From the NCBI RefSeq assembly GCF_000429965.1, contig NZ_AUCW01000017.1:86558-150557 (forward strand): DNA of 64,000 nt, in the 5' to 3' direction. Position numbers and translations under genes: made by a program. The notes below the pieces were generated by a model. That model worked only from the letters and a program-made list of their open reading frames with translations. It made no database searches and had not been told where the DNA came from. The DNA is from Desulfogranum mediterraneum DSM 13871. Its GTDB lineage: Bacteria > Desulfobacterota > Desulfobulbia > Desulfobulbales > Desulfobulbaceae. Below are positions 8,139-15,831 of this stretch, in pieces (within the stretch, counting starts at the first letter, position 1; each line of letters begins with the position of its first letter).

Positions 8139-8957
8139 CTAGAGTAAGATTGCGGTGAGCAGGTAATCAAAGATCAGGATGGAGATCGAGGCCAGGACCA
8201 CGGCCTGGGTGGTAATCCTGCTGACACTCTCGGCCCCGAAGCCGGCACCCCTGATCTGTTGGACAAAGTATCCCCTGCCCGCACAGATCCAAACAATCAG
8301 CAGCGCAAAGACAAAGGATTTAATGATGCCCAGCCGAAGATCATGGTTGGTGACACTCTGCTCCATCCCGGCATAAAATGCCCCTCCATTTACCCCCATC
8401 AGCTTCACCCCGGCAAGATAGCCGCCAAAGATGCCCACCACATCGAAAAATGCGGTGAGCAGAGGTACGGCAATCAAGGTTGCCGCCACCTTGGGTGAAA
8501 TCAGGTACCTGAAGGGATCGATGGCCATACACTCCAGGGCATCCACCTGTTCTGAGATCCGCATGATCCCGAGTTCCGCACACATGGCGGAGCCGGCTCT
8601 ACCGGTCACCATCAGGGCGGTCAGAACCGGTCCCAGCTCCATGATCAGGGTCAGGGAAACTGCCGAGCCCAGTAAACCCTCTGCCCCGAACTTGCTCAGC
8701 GAATAGTAGCCCTGGAGCCCCAGCACCATCCCCGAAGAGAGGGCGGTAAAAAAAATCACGACCAGCGAGTCGGCGCCGATAAAGGCGACCTGTTTCATCA
8801 ACTCGGCCAGTCGAAAAGGCCGCCTGAACAGACCGGCCAGAGAGAACAACAGGAAGATTCCCATATTGCCGAGATCGGTCAACAGATAGCTGAAACGATC
8901 ACCGATATCGCCAAGGAAGGAGGAGAACCGGTTTATGGATTGCTGAACAACATTCAT
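8139..8957 (-). CDS. mlaE: MlaE-type ABC transporter permease
   Basis: 272 aa from the ATG at 8955-8957; in-frame starts at 8996 (ATG) and 9023 (TTG) exist and no start has a clear ribosome-binding site. The MlaE/permease family signature is visible: several membrane helices, the LVVIFFTALSSGMVLGLQG segment, ELGPVLTALMVTGRAGSAM (about 129-147) and EQVDALECMAIDP (about 158-170). It is the inner-membrane channel of the MlaFED phospholipid transporter. It heads the mlaE-F-D-A-C cluster, 100 bp downstream of a PilZ gene. Confidence 0.94.
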   Translation of the reverse strand: MNVVQQSINRFSSFLGDIGDRFSYLLTDLGNMGIFLLFSLAGLFRRPFRLAELMKQVAFIGADSLVVIFFTALSSGMVLGLQGYYSLSKFGAEGLLGSAVSLTLIMELGPVLTALMVTGRAGSAMCAELGIMRISEQVDALECMAIDPFRYLISPKVAATLIAVPLLTAFFDVVGIFGGYLAGVKLMGVNGGAFYAGMEQSVTNHDLRLGIIKSFVFALLIVWICAGRGYFVQQIRGAGFGAESVSRITTQAVVLASISILIFDYLLTAILL

Positions 8958-9056
8958 AGAGTATGCATTGGGCGCTGAGAACCAAGAAAGAGGCATTGCC
9001 AGGGTCCGCCGATCAAACCGCAAGCGGCAGTCACCGGGAGGAACCAGCTGTATCGA

Positions 9057-9485
9057 CTATTCACAATCCGGACCGGAACGGTTTGAACGGCAACGCGTGG
9101 AAAAATCCTCAAGAAAATCCTCGGTAATGCCTATGGGGTCATCCGATGCATACAAGACCATGGTCTGGAGAAACATGAAGCTGTCGTCTTCCATCTCAAT
9201 AAACTCCACAGCAACGCCGTCGGCTTCAATACGAGCCACCTTGACGTAGAACCTGAGAATCAGACTGGACTGACGACCGCTCTCACGGAGTTCAAGCTGG
9301 TAGTATCCCTTGGGCTGGACCCGGGGACACCCCTGAATAAACAGGCCGCCCATGGACAGATTACGGGCCGGAAACTCTCCAAGCAGGCAATTTTGGCTGC
9401 GGATCTTTACGGTACGGGTAAAGACCACGCGGGTATGCTGTCGTTTATCAGGGTGCAATTTTGGGGTACTGTAGTCCGCTATCAT
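9057..9485 (-). CDS. PilZ domain protein
   Basis: 142 aa, essentially a stand-alone PilZ domain. The c-di-GMP binding pattern is present: RQHTR (about 15-19, R-x3-R) and NLSMGGLFI (about 43-51, matching D/N-x-S-x2-G). The protein is therefore likely to bind cyclic di-GMP. It precedes mlaE on the same strand by 100 bp, and the window also encodes an HD-GYP phosphodiesterase, so c-di-GMP signalling is present. No output domain is attached, and the target cannot be read from the sequence. Confidence 0.85.
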   Translation of the reverse strand: MIADYSTPKLHPDKRQHTRVVFTRTVKIRSQNCLLGEFPARNLSMGGLFIQGCPRVQPKGYYQLELRESGRQSSLILRFYVKVARIEADGVAVEFIEMEDDSFMFLQTMVLYASDDPIGITEDFLEDFSTRCRSNRSGPDCE

Positions 9486-9623
9486 CTCAAGAATAGAACC
9501 AGCTGAGCTGGATTGGGCTAAATTAACCTAAATAACCTAAGTAAAGAGGGTTTGAGGCCGGCTGCCTCAAGCTGGGCACGGCTTTGACCGGCTGCCGCGA
9601 CCGCATCCCGATTCATGCCAGGG

Positions 9624-10322
9624 CTAGCGCTTCCGGAACCATTCCTGGACATGGTTGATATGTTCCCGCATCGCGGTTTCGGCCCGGTCCGGCTCATGAT
9701 CGGCGATGGCCTCGTAGACCTTCTGGTGCGCCGCAAGCACGGTGCTGATGTTGTCCGGGTCATCATAGAGGTGACTTAAATTTCTCTTGATCCCCAGAAA
9801 AAGCAGGTCATAGAAGTTGCGCATCAGGTGGATCTGGACCGGATTCTTGGTGGCAAAGGTGACAGCCATGTGAAAGGCGGCATCAGCTTCGCTGCCAAGG
9901 TTTCCCGTCTTGATGGTAGCCCTCATCTCATCGATACTCTTTGAGAGGTTGTGCAGGTCCTGGGCAGTGGCCCGCATGGCAGCCATCCTGGCGGCATTGC
10001 ACTCCAGACCGAGGCGAACCTCAAGAAGGTCATGGATGGTCACCTCGTCCACGGCAATGATGGTGGCCAGGGGATTCTTTTTTTGACCATCGGGAGTCGT
10101 CACAAAGGTTCCCTGTCCCTGTCGATGTTCCAGCAGGCCAAGGGTTACCAACTTATTGATGGCGTGCCGCACCGTGGTCCGGCTCACCTCCAGGCTCCCG
10201 GCCAGCTCGCGCTCGGGCAGGAGCTGCTCCCCGGGCTTCAACTCTCCCCGGAAAATCAACTCTCGCAACTGCTCAAATACCTGGTCAGAAACCCGTTTTG
10301 GTTTAATTGGACGTAAATTCAT
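9624..10322 (-). CDS. FadR-subfamily GntR transcriptional regulator
   Basis: 232 aa from the ATG at 10320-10322, with a strong GAGGAGG site; an in-frame extension upstream is rejected. The N-terminal GntR winged helix spans about 8-75 (LLPERELAGSLEVSRTTVR is the recognition region, then GLLEHRQGQGTFV). The C-terminal FCD ligand domain spans about 90-225 and retains likely metal ligands (D and H in DAAFHMAV, H in LAAHQKVYEAI, H in MREHINHVQEW). Such regulators usually respond to organic acids, for example lactate, pyruvate or glycolate. It stands alone, so its target is unknown. Two tandem 12-bp repeats directly abut its ribosome-binding site and could be an autoregulatory site. Confidence 0.9.
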   Translation of the reverse strand: MNLRPIKPKRVSDQVFEQLRELIFRGELKPGEQLLPERELAGSLEVSRTTVRHAINKLVTLGLLEHRQGQGTFVTTPDGQKKNPLATIIAVDEVTIHDLLEVRLGLECNAARMAAMRATAQDLHNLSKSIDEMRATIKTGNLGSEADAAFHMAVTFATKNPVQIHLMRNFYDLLFLGIKRNLSHLYDDPDNISTVLAAHQKVYEAIADHEPDRAETAMREHINHVQEWFRKR

Positions 10323-10328
10323 AGCCTC

Positions 10329-10352
10329 CTCAGGGCAATTCTCAGGGCAATT
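10329..10352. repeat. Two tandem 12-bp repeats upstream of the GntR gene
   Basis: CTCAGGGCAATT occurs twice without a gap (10329-10340 and 10341-10352), 6 bp upstream of the gntR start codon and overlapping its ribosome-binding site. FadR-type regulators often repress themselves, so this may be an operator. It could equally be a small slippage duplication. Confidence 0.5.
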
Positions 10353-10711
10353 ATTTGGGCGAAAAACTGGGTGCGATCCTGAGCAGGCATCCCTTCGCTG
10401 CCTAGGCCCGAAGAACGCGCCCTCCAACCCTTTGCCTAAAAGCGGCGGCAGCAGGGCCTGGAGGGCCGCTGCCCCTCCGCTCCCTAAACTATCTCTAACG
10501 ATCCCTGACGATCCTTAAAAAACCTGCAGCTCGCCTGCTGCCACTGCCCAGAGGCAGAAACAGGCTCTTAAGCAAGCGACCACCCCGGATACCCTATGGG
10601 TCAAGATACCGCGGCCATGATATTCCAGAGCCACCGCGCTTGCAAGTCAATTTCAGCACCAAGGGGCGCCTGACGTAGGCAGGAGTACGACCGTCAGTCA
10701 TGCGCAGGGGC
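10353..10711. other. Intergenic stretch between the GntR gene and the channel-receiver gene
   Basis: About 360 bp without a supported gene. It should contain the promoter of the GntR gene and the 3' end signals of the channel gene. A short direct repeat (ACGATCC / ACGATCC around 10498-10514) is visible. No clear -10/-35 pair or intrinsic terminator was found. Confidence 0.4.
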
Positions 10712-12085
10712 TCACCCCCTCACCCCTCCCTGGCCAATCAGGAGGCCCACGGTCTGGATAATCTCCGCTGCATCGGCGCTCTTGACGATCACGGCATCGG
10801 CACCGGCAGCCAGGCACTGCTCCCGGAGTTCAGGGTCATCTTCGGCGGTGAAGATGACAATCTTCAGCTGCTGCTCAAAGCTGATGGCCTGCAGTCTACG
10901 GCAGACATCCAGGCCGCTGATCCCCGGCAGCATGTAGTCAATCACCGCAGCAACAGGACGTTCCCGCAGGATCAGTTCAAAACCTTCCTCACCGTTGTCC
11001 ACGGACAGGGGATGGTACCCCTCCTTCTGGAACAGACGGGTAAAGAGACGGGCGATCACCGGGTTGTCGTCGACAATCACAATCTTGCGGGGCACGGGAA
11101 GACCGCGGTCCAGCTCGGTACCCGCCCCTGGTGCGATGAACATGAGCTGATCATCACCCCTGATCATCATGGCCTGGTCAGGCTGCAGCAGGTCCAGGTC
11201 ACCTCTGCGTACACCGACAATGGTCCCCTTGAGCAGGCGGCTGCCTTCAGCCACCGATTTCCCGGCCAGTCCGGACACCTGGTTGACCAGGATCCAGCTC
11301 GGCCGGCAAGACCCCGGGGCACTGTCTGTCTGGTCCGGGGCTGCGTCACCCCTGCCGGTGGCAGCCAGCAGGTCATCGGCAATGCGCCGGCCGGCAGAGT
11401 CAAAGGGAGAGATAATCGCATCAGCACCGGCCCGGAGGATCTTGTTGGCGGTCTCTTTCTCCTCGGAACGGGCGATGATGTGGAGGGTGGGGTTCAGTTC
11501 CCGGGCGGTCAGGGCAATAAAGAGATTCAGGGGATCAGAGTCCACCAGGGCCAGCAGCCCGCAGGCCCGCTTGATGCCGGCCTGGAGCAGCACCTGCTCC
11601 CGGGTGGCGTCTCCCTGGATAGAGGGAAACAGCGGCTCCTTACCCTGTTCAACACCTGCCAGGCCGGGATCGATGACGATAAAGTCCACCCCTGCCTCGG
11701 CCAGGTGCTGGGAGGCCACCTCTCCCACCCGGCCAAAGCCGCAGAGGATGTAATGGTTCTGCAAAGCAGCGATCTTTTTTTTCATTCTCCTCTCCAGGCT
11801 GTTGCCGCTCCAGACCTTTTCCAGCAGGGACGCGGCCAGGGAGTGACCGACAAAACCAAGGACCACGAACCCCAACAGAATCAAGGCAACGGTGAACAGC
11901 CGCCCCCCCTGGGAGAGCGGATGGGTCTCTCCGAAGCCAACGGTGGTAATGGTGATGACCGACATATAGAGGGCATCGAGCAGGGGGTAGTGATCGATCA
12001 GGTAATACCCTGCCGTTCCAAACAAGATGGTGCCGCTGAGCAGGAGGAGGGCGAGGATGATCTTGTCGACTTTAAAACCGGCCAT
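10712..12085 (-). CDS. Potassium channel fused to RCK (TrkA-N) domain and C-terminal response-regulator receiver
   Basis: 457 aa with three recognisable parts. Residues about 8-85 form a two-helix channel with the selectivity filter TTVGFGE between the helices. Residues about 110-330 form an RCK module: a Rossmann segment HYILCGFGRVGEVASQ, then the acidic and GDAT motifs (SIQGDATREQVL), then a TrkA-C-like region (WILVNQVSGLAGKSVAEG). Residues about 337-450 are a CheY-like receiver with VIVDDNP, phospho-acceptor D383 in VIDYMLPG, Thr in IFTAEDD and Lys in VIVKSAD. All key receiver residues are kept, so phosphorylation could gate the channel. No kinase is adjacent. It is a membrane protein with its regulatory domains in the cytoplasm. 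Confidence 0.88.
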   Translation of the reverse strand: MAGFKVDKIILALLLLSGTILFGTAGYYLIDHYPLLDALYMSVITITTVGFGETHPLSQGGRLFTVALILLGFVVLGFVGHSLAASLLEKVWSGNSLERRMKKKIAALQNHYILCGFGRVGEVASQHLAEAGVDFIVIDPGLAGVEQGKEPLFPSIQGDATREQVLLQAGIKRACGLLALVDSDPLNLFIALTARELNPTLHIIARSEEKETANKILRAGADAIISPFDSAGRRIADDLLAATGRGDAAPDQTDSAPGSCRPSWILVNQVSGLAGKSVAEGSRLLKGTIVGVRRGDLDLLQPDQAMMIRGDDQLMFIAPGAGTELDRGLPVPRKIVIVDDNPVIARLFTRLFQKEGYHPLSVDNGEEGFELILRERPVAAVIDYMLPGISGLDVCRRLQAISFEQQLKIVIFTAEDDPELREQCLAAGADAVIVKSADAAEIIQTVGLLIGQGGVRG

Positions 12086-12302
12086 CAGAGATATCCCCAG
12101 GGCAAAAGAAGCGATAACTGAAGAATCTGCTGTCGCCGGGACAGCTGCCTAGCCCTAGATATACCATGGTGGCAGAAAAAAAATAGTAAAAGATAGCACA
12201 GTGGCGGCCTGCATGCCCCCTGGAGCTCCGCAAACGCGGCTCAGGGCATGGGAGTTGAAATCATCTTCCGCTATCCATGGTTACAGGGTCCACGGCCCAT
12301 GC

Positions 12303-13319
12303 TCATTGCTTCGAATCCTGGCTGTTGAAATGGTCAAAGCCGCCATAGTCGATCTGCTCCTCCACCACCTGAGAACCACTGACCGGCGTCCGAAGGATAA
12401 CCCCGCAGCCCCTGCCTATCCTTCCCACCTCGTGCAGCTGGAGTCCACAACCACGCCCGATTTCCAGGATTGCACTCCGGGCCTCGGGCGGGGCAGTAAA
12501 GAGCAGCTCATAATCCTCTCCGCCCTTAAGGGCCAGTTGCTCAGGGGGAAGGCTGAGCAGAGCTGCGGCCTGGAGCAACTGCGGCGAAAGGGGCAGCCTG
12601 TCGGCATCGATCCGCCCCTGCACCTGGGAGCGTTTACAGAGATGAGCCAGGTCTGTCGCCAGGCCATCGGAGAGATCCATCATGGCGTGGACCAGGCCGC
12701 TGCTGCCCAGTCGGGATCCGAGTACGGTCCGGGCCAAGGGATCGAGGTGACGACTGCAGAGCGGACCATAGGCACCGTCCATGGGATCGACTCCGCGGTG
12801 GAACAGCTCAAGCCCGGCTGCGGCCTGGCCCAGATAATCGCTGACCCAGATGGTATCTCCCGGCCGGGCGCCGTGCCGGTAAATCACCTGATCGCGGAGC
12901 GCCGTGCCAATGGCGGTGACCGTAAAGTTGTAGCTCTCCGGACTTCTGACCGTATCCCCGCCAACCAGGAGGCAGCCATAGTCCCGGCAGGCCTCGGCAA
13001 TGCCCTGGGAAAAGGCGGCAAACCACTCCCGGTCAAAGCCGGGTGGCAGGCCGACCGAGAGCAACATGAACTGCGGCCGTCCCCCCATGGCCGCAACATC
13101 GCTGACATTGACGCTGATGGTCTTGCGACCCAGTTGGTGCGCAGGATGCCAGCTCCGATCAAAATGGACCGACTCCACCAGGGTATCCATGGTCAACAAC
13201 CAGTGTTCCTGATCATCTTTCCCGATAACAGCGCAATCATCGCCTATACCCAGGACCAGTTGTTCTGCTTCTCCGCCCACCAGGCCGCTGATATGGTCTA
13301 TAATAGCTCGTTCGTTCAC
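12303..13319 (-). CDS. thiL: Thiamine-monophosphate kinase
   Basis: 338 aa. It phosphorylates thiamine monophosphate to thiamine diphosphate. Family motifs are present: GIGDDCAVI (about 24-32), DTLVESVHF (about 45-53), ISVNVSDVAAMGG (about 68-80), GGDTVRSP (about 119-126), DLSDGLATDL (about 216-225) and LKGGEDYELLF (about 263-273). The start is a GTG that overlaps the ptsI stop by 4 bp (GTGA), so translation is probably coupled to ptsI. The pairing with PTS genes has no known metabolic reason and may be only operon structure. Confidence 0.95.
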   Translation of the reverse strand: MNERAIIDHISGLVGGEAEQLVLGIGDDCAVIGKDDQEHWLLTMDTLVESVHFDRSWHPAHQLGRKTISVNVSDVAAMGGRPQFMLLSVGLPPGFDREWFAAFSQGIAEACRDYGCLLVGGDTVRSPESYNFTVTAIGTALRDQVIYRHGARPGDTIWVSDYLGQAAAGLELFHRGVDPMDGAYGPLCSRHLDPLARTVLGSRLGSSGLVHAMMDLSDGLATDLAHLCKRSQVQGRIDADRLPLSPQLLQAAALLSLPPEQLALKGGEDYELLFTAPPEARSAILEIGRGCGLQLHEVGRIGRGCGVILRTPVSGSQVVEEQIDYGGFDHFNSQDSKQ

Positions 13320-15118
13320 AGTTGGGGTACCTTCTCCGGGTAGTACTGCCGCAGGAAGGCCATCAGCTGATTCTGGACCTGGCGACCATCCACACAGTGG
13401 AGGATCTCCTGACCAAGGAGCTGTAACTCGTCGTAGCGCAGATGCCTGAGCAGTCGTTTGATATAGGGAATAACAGCAGGCCGCATGGACAACTCATCCA
13501 CGCCCAGGCCAAAGAGAACCGTTGCACAGAGGATATCACCGGCCATCTCGCCACAGACCGAAACCGGAATCCCCTGGGCATGGCCGGCGTCAATGGTCTG
13601 TTTGATCATCCGCAGTACCGCAGGATGAAAGGGGTCATACATATGGGCCACATGCTGGTTGCTGCGATCAATGGCCAGGGAATACTGGATCAGGTCATTG
13701 GTGCCCACGGCTAAAAAATCGACCTCCTTGGCAAAGACATCGGCCAGGATCACGGCACTGGGGACCTCCACCATGACCCCCAGCTCCACCTGAGGTTCAT
13801 AGTCCAGGCCATCCTCCTCCAGCTGGCCAATGATGGTGCGGAGAATGGCCTTGACAGCATGGAGTTCCGCCAGGGAGGAGACCAGCGGAAAGAGGATCCG
13901 CAACCGTCCGTGTACCGAGGCTCGCAACAGGGCACGCAGTTGCATGGAAAAGAGCTCGCTCTCGTAGAGGGAAAAACGAATGGAGCGCAAGCCCAGGGCC
14001 GGATTGCGTTCAGGGTCGAGCTGGGAAAGGTGGCCGGGCAGGTGATCTAAAAACTTATCTCCGCCCACATCCAGGGTACGCACCGTCACCGGATGAGGTG
14101 CCAGGGTCTCCAGCAGCTGCCGGTAGGTGGTGTAGAGCGCCGCCTCATCAGGGTGACAACTCTGGTGAAAAAAATCGAATTCACTGCGAAACAGCCCTAT
14201 GCCCTGGGAACCGAAACGCAGGACCGAGGCCAGCTCCTCGGTCATCTCCACATTGGCGCTCAGCTGCACCTGGTAACCGTCAAAAGTGGTCGCGCTTAAG
14301 GGGATGTACTGCGCCAGCTCACCGGCTCCGGCGTTGAGTTCCAGGGCCTGTCGGCGATAGGCCTTGATCTGCTCAGGACTGGGGGCGACGATGACCGTAC
14401 CGGCATCCCCATCGATGATCACCAGGTCGCCGGTGGCAATGCTCCCGGTGATGTGGGTCAGGCCGATCACTGCAGGAATGTTGAGGGAACGGGCCACAAT
14501 GGAGGTATGGGAGGTCATCCCTCCCCTTTCAGCGAGCAGCCCCAGGATATTTTCCGTGTGGAGCTGCATGGTGTCTTCCGGGGAAAAATCGTTGGCCACC
14601 ACCACCACCGGCTCCTGGCCGGTGACCAGCTGATACGGTTCCCTGCCAAAGAGGATCCCGAAGACCCGATCAGCAACATGCTTGACATCGGCATAGCGCT
14701 CCTTGATGTAGGGATCGGCTATGGTATCAAAACGCTGTTTGACCTTGGTCAGGGCCTGGGCCAGGGCCCACTCGGCATTGACGTTTTTCAGGCGGATGAT
14801 CTCAACGGTCTGATCATAGATCATCCGGTCCTTGAGCATCAGGATATGGGAATCGATGATAGAGAGGGAATCGGCAAGGTCGTCGGCAAGGTTCTCCCGG
14901 AGTTGACGCAACTCCTGCTCTGCCGTGGTCACGGCCTGCTGAAACCTGGCTACCTCCTCCTGGATAAACTCCGGGGGCAGTTGATACCAGCCGGCCCTGC
15001 AGGTCTGACGTTTGATCACCACCACCCTGCCGACCACGATCCCGGCAGAGACGCCTATCCCCTGGAGCAGGGTGGAGCAGGCTGGTTCTTTGCCGGCAGA
15101 ATATTGCTGCTTCTTCAT
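13316..15118 (-). CDS. ptsI: Phosphoenolpyruvate-protein phosphotransferase (PTS enzyme I)
   Basis: 600 aa. It transfers phosphate from PEP to HPr. The phospho-accepting histidine is H204 in GGMTSHTSIVARS. The PEP-binding C-terminal domain shows LRSIRFSLYE-type, GVMVEVPSAV and GTNDLIQYSLAIDR motifs, and the active-site Cys in VSVCGEMAGD. The start ATG overlaps the ptsH stop by 4 bp (ATGA) and the stop overlaps thiL in the same way. No sugar-specific EII genes are in the window, so in this stretch the pair looks regulatory rather than a sugar uptake system. Confidence 0.96.
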   Translation of the reverse strand: MKKQQYSAGKEPACSTLLQGIGVSAGIVVGRVVVIKRQTCRAGWYQLPPEFIQEEVARFQQAVTTAEQELRQLRENLADDLADSLSIIDSHILMLKDRMIYDQTVEIIRLKNVNAEWALAQALTKVKQRFDTIADPYIKERYADVKHVADRVFGILFGREPYQLVTGQEPVVVVANDFSPEDTMQLHTENILGLLAERGGMTSHTSIVARSLNIPAVIGLTHITGSIATGDLVIIDGDAGTVIVAPSPEQIKAYRRQALELNAGAGELAQYIPLSATTFDGYQVQLSANVEMTEELASVLRFGSQGIGLFRSEFDFFHQSCHPDEAALYTTYRQLLETLAPHPVTVRTLDVGGDKFLDHLPGHLSQLDPERNPALGLRSIRFSLYESELFSMQLRALLRASVHGRLRILFPLVSSLAELHAVKAILRTIIGQLEEDGLDYEPQVELGVMVEVPSAVILADVFAKEVDFLAVGTNDLIQYSLAIDRSNQHVAHMYDPFHPAVLRMIKQTIDAGHAQGIPVSVCGEMAGDILCATVLFGLGVDELSMRPAVIPYIKRLLRHLRYDELQLLGQEILHCVDGRQVQNQLMAFLRQYYPEKVPQL

Positions 15119-15387
15119 TCAGGGTCGTTTGCAGAGTTAAAGAGGACGGCCAGCGGCGTCAGAGCTTCCTGGGCCCGAGCACCCATAATGGTGAGTTCAA
15201 TGGTGCTGCCGTGGACCACGGCCAAACTGAGCACATCCAGGATGGAGTCACACGCCACCTCCCGGCCGCCATGGTTGAGCAGCAGCTCCAACTCAAAGTC
15301 CCTGCCGATTTCGGCCAACCGAGTGGCCACCCTGCCATGGATGCCTTTGCTGTTGGCCACGGTATATTGCTGCCTGACCCTGGTCAT
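15115..15387 (-). CDS. ptsH: HPr-family phosphocarrier protein
   Basis: 90 aa. The active-site His is H17 in SKGIHGRVATRL. Usual HPr proteins have GLHARPA or GLHTRPA; here the residue after the Arg is Val instead of Pro and the residue after His is Gly. The regulatory serine equivalent to Ser46 is kept (S48 in ACDSILDVLSL), which would allow HPr-kinase-type phosphorylation. Start and stop overlap the neighbouring genes by 4 bp on each side (ATGA), so it is translated together with the 138-aa unknown protein and enzyme I. It is probably a phosphate carrier in a regulatory PTS. Confidence 0.9.
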   Translation of the reverse strand: MTRVRQQYTVANSKGIHGRVATRLAEIGRDFELELLLNHGGREVACDSILDVLSLAVVHGSTIELTIMGARAQEALTPLAVLFNSANDPE

Positions 15388-15800
15388 CGGACAATCCTGA
15401 ACACATTACTGCCTTTGGCCTTGTCCTTGGCCTTGCCTGCGACCGCTTGCTTTTCCTGAGCAGCCGCCCCGCCAAGCGCCTCCGGGCCAGGCTGGATAGC
15501 AAAATCCACGGCCTGGATAAAGTGGCCGTTGCCCCCCATGGTGAAGGTCTCCTGGCCGTTAAACTGTGGAGTCCTCAGGGTCCAGGTAACCTTCTGGGGA
15601 GGTATGCTCAGCAGCTGCATGGTCACATGCCACCATTGATCCCGGCGCGACGGATCCGGCTCAATGCTACAGACCACTGCATAACTCAAGAGCTGGGGTT
15701 CCTGGGCAGCTATGATTACGATGTCGCCTTCGCTGGTGGTTGGTTTCAGGGGCAGTACCTTTTTGAGGTCAGCCACGAGTTTTTCTAAGGTCATCTCCAT
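15384..15800 (-). CDS. Uncharacterised 138-aa protein coupled to ptsH
   Basis: 138 aa from the ATG at 15798-15800 (MEMTLEKLVADLKKVLP); a second ATG two codons later is also possible, with GGAG in front. The long in-frame extension overlaps the upstream gene and is rejected. No known family is recognised. The sequence is soluble, with a mixed helix/strand core (GDIVIIAAQEPQLLSYAVV, WWHVTMQLLSIPPQKVTWTL) and an Ala/Lys-rich C-terminal tail. The stop overlaps the ptsH start by 4 bp. The coupling implies a shared role or fixed ratio with HPr and enzyme I, but no function is assigned. Confidence 0.75.
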   Translation of the reverse strand: MEMTLEKLVADLKKVLPLKPTTSEGDIVIIAAQEPQLLSYAVVCSIEPDPSRRDQWWHVTMQLLSIPPQKVTWTLRTPQFNGQETFTMGGNGHFIQAVDFAIQPGPEALGGAAAQEKQAVAGKAKDKAKGSNVFRIVR

Positions 15801-15831
15801 CCTGTTGGTTGGGCAGAGGCGTGGGCAAGGT

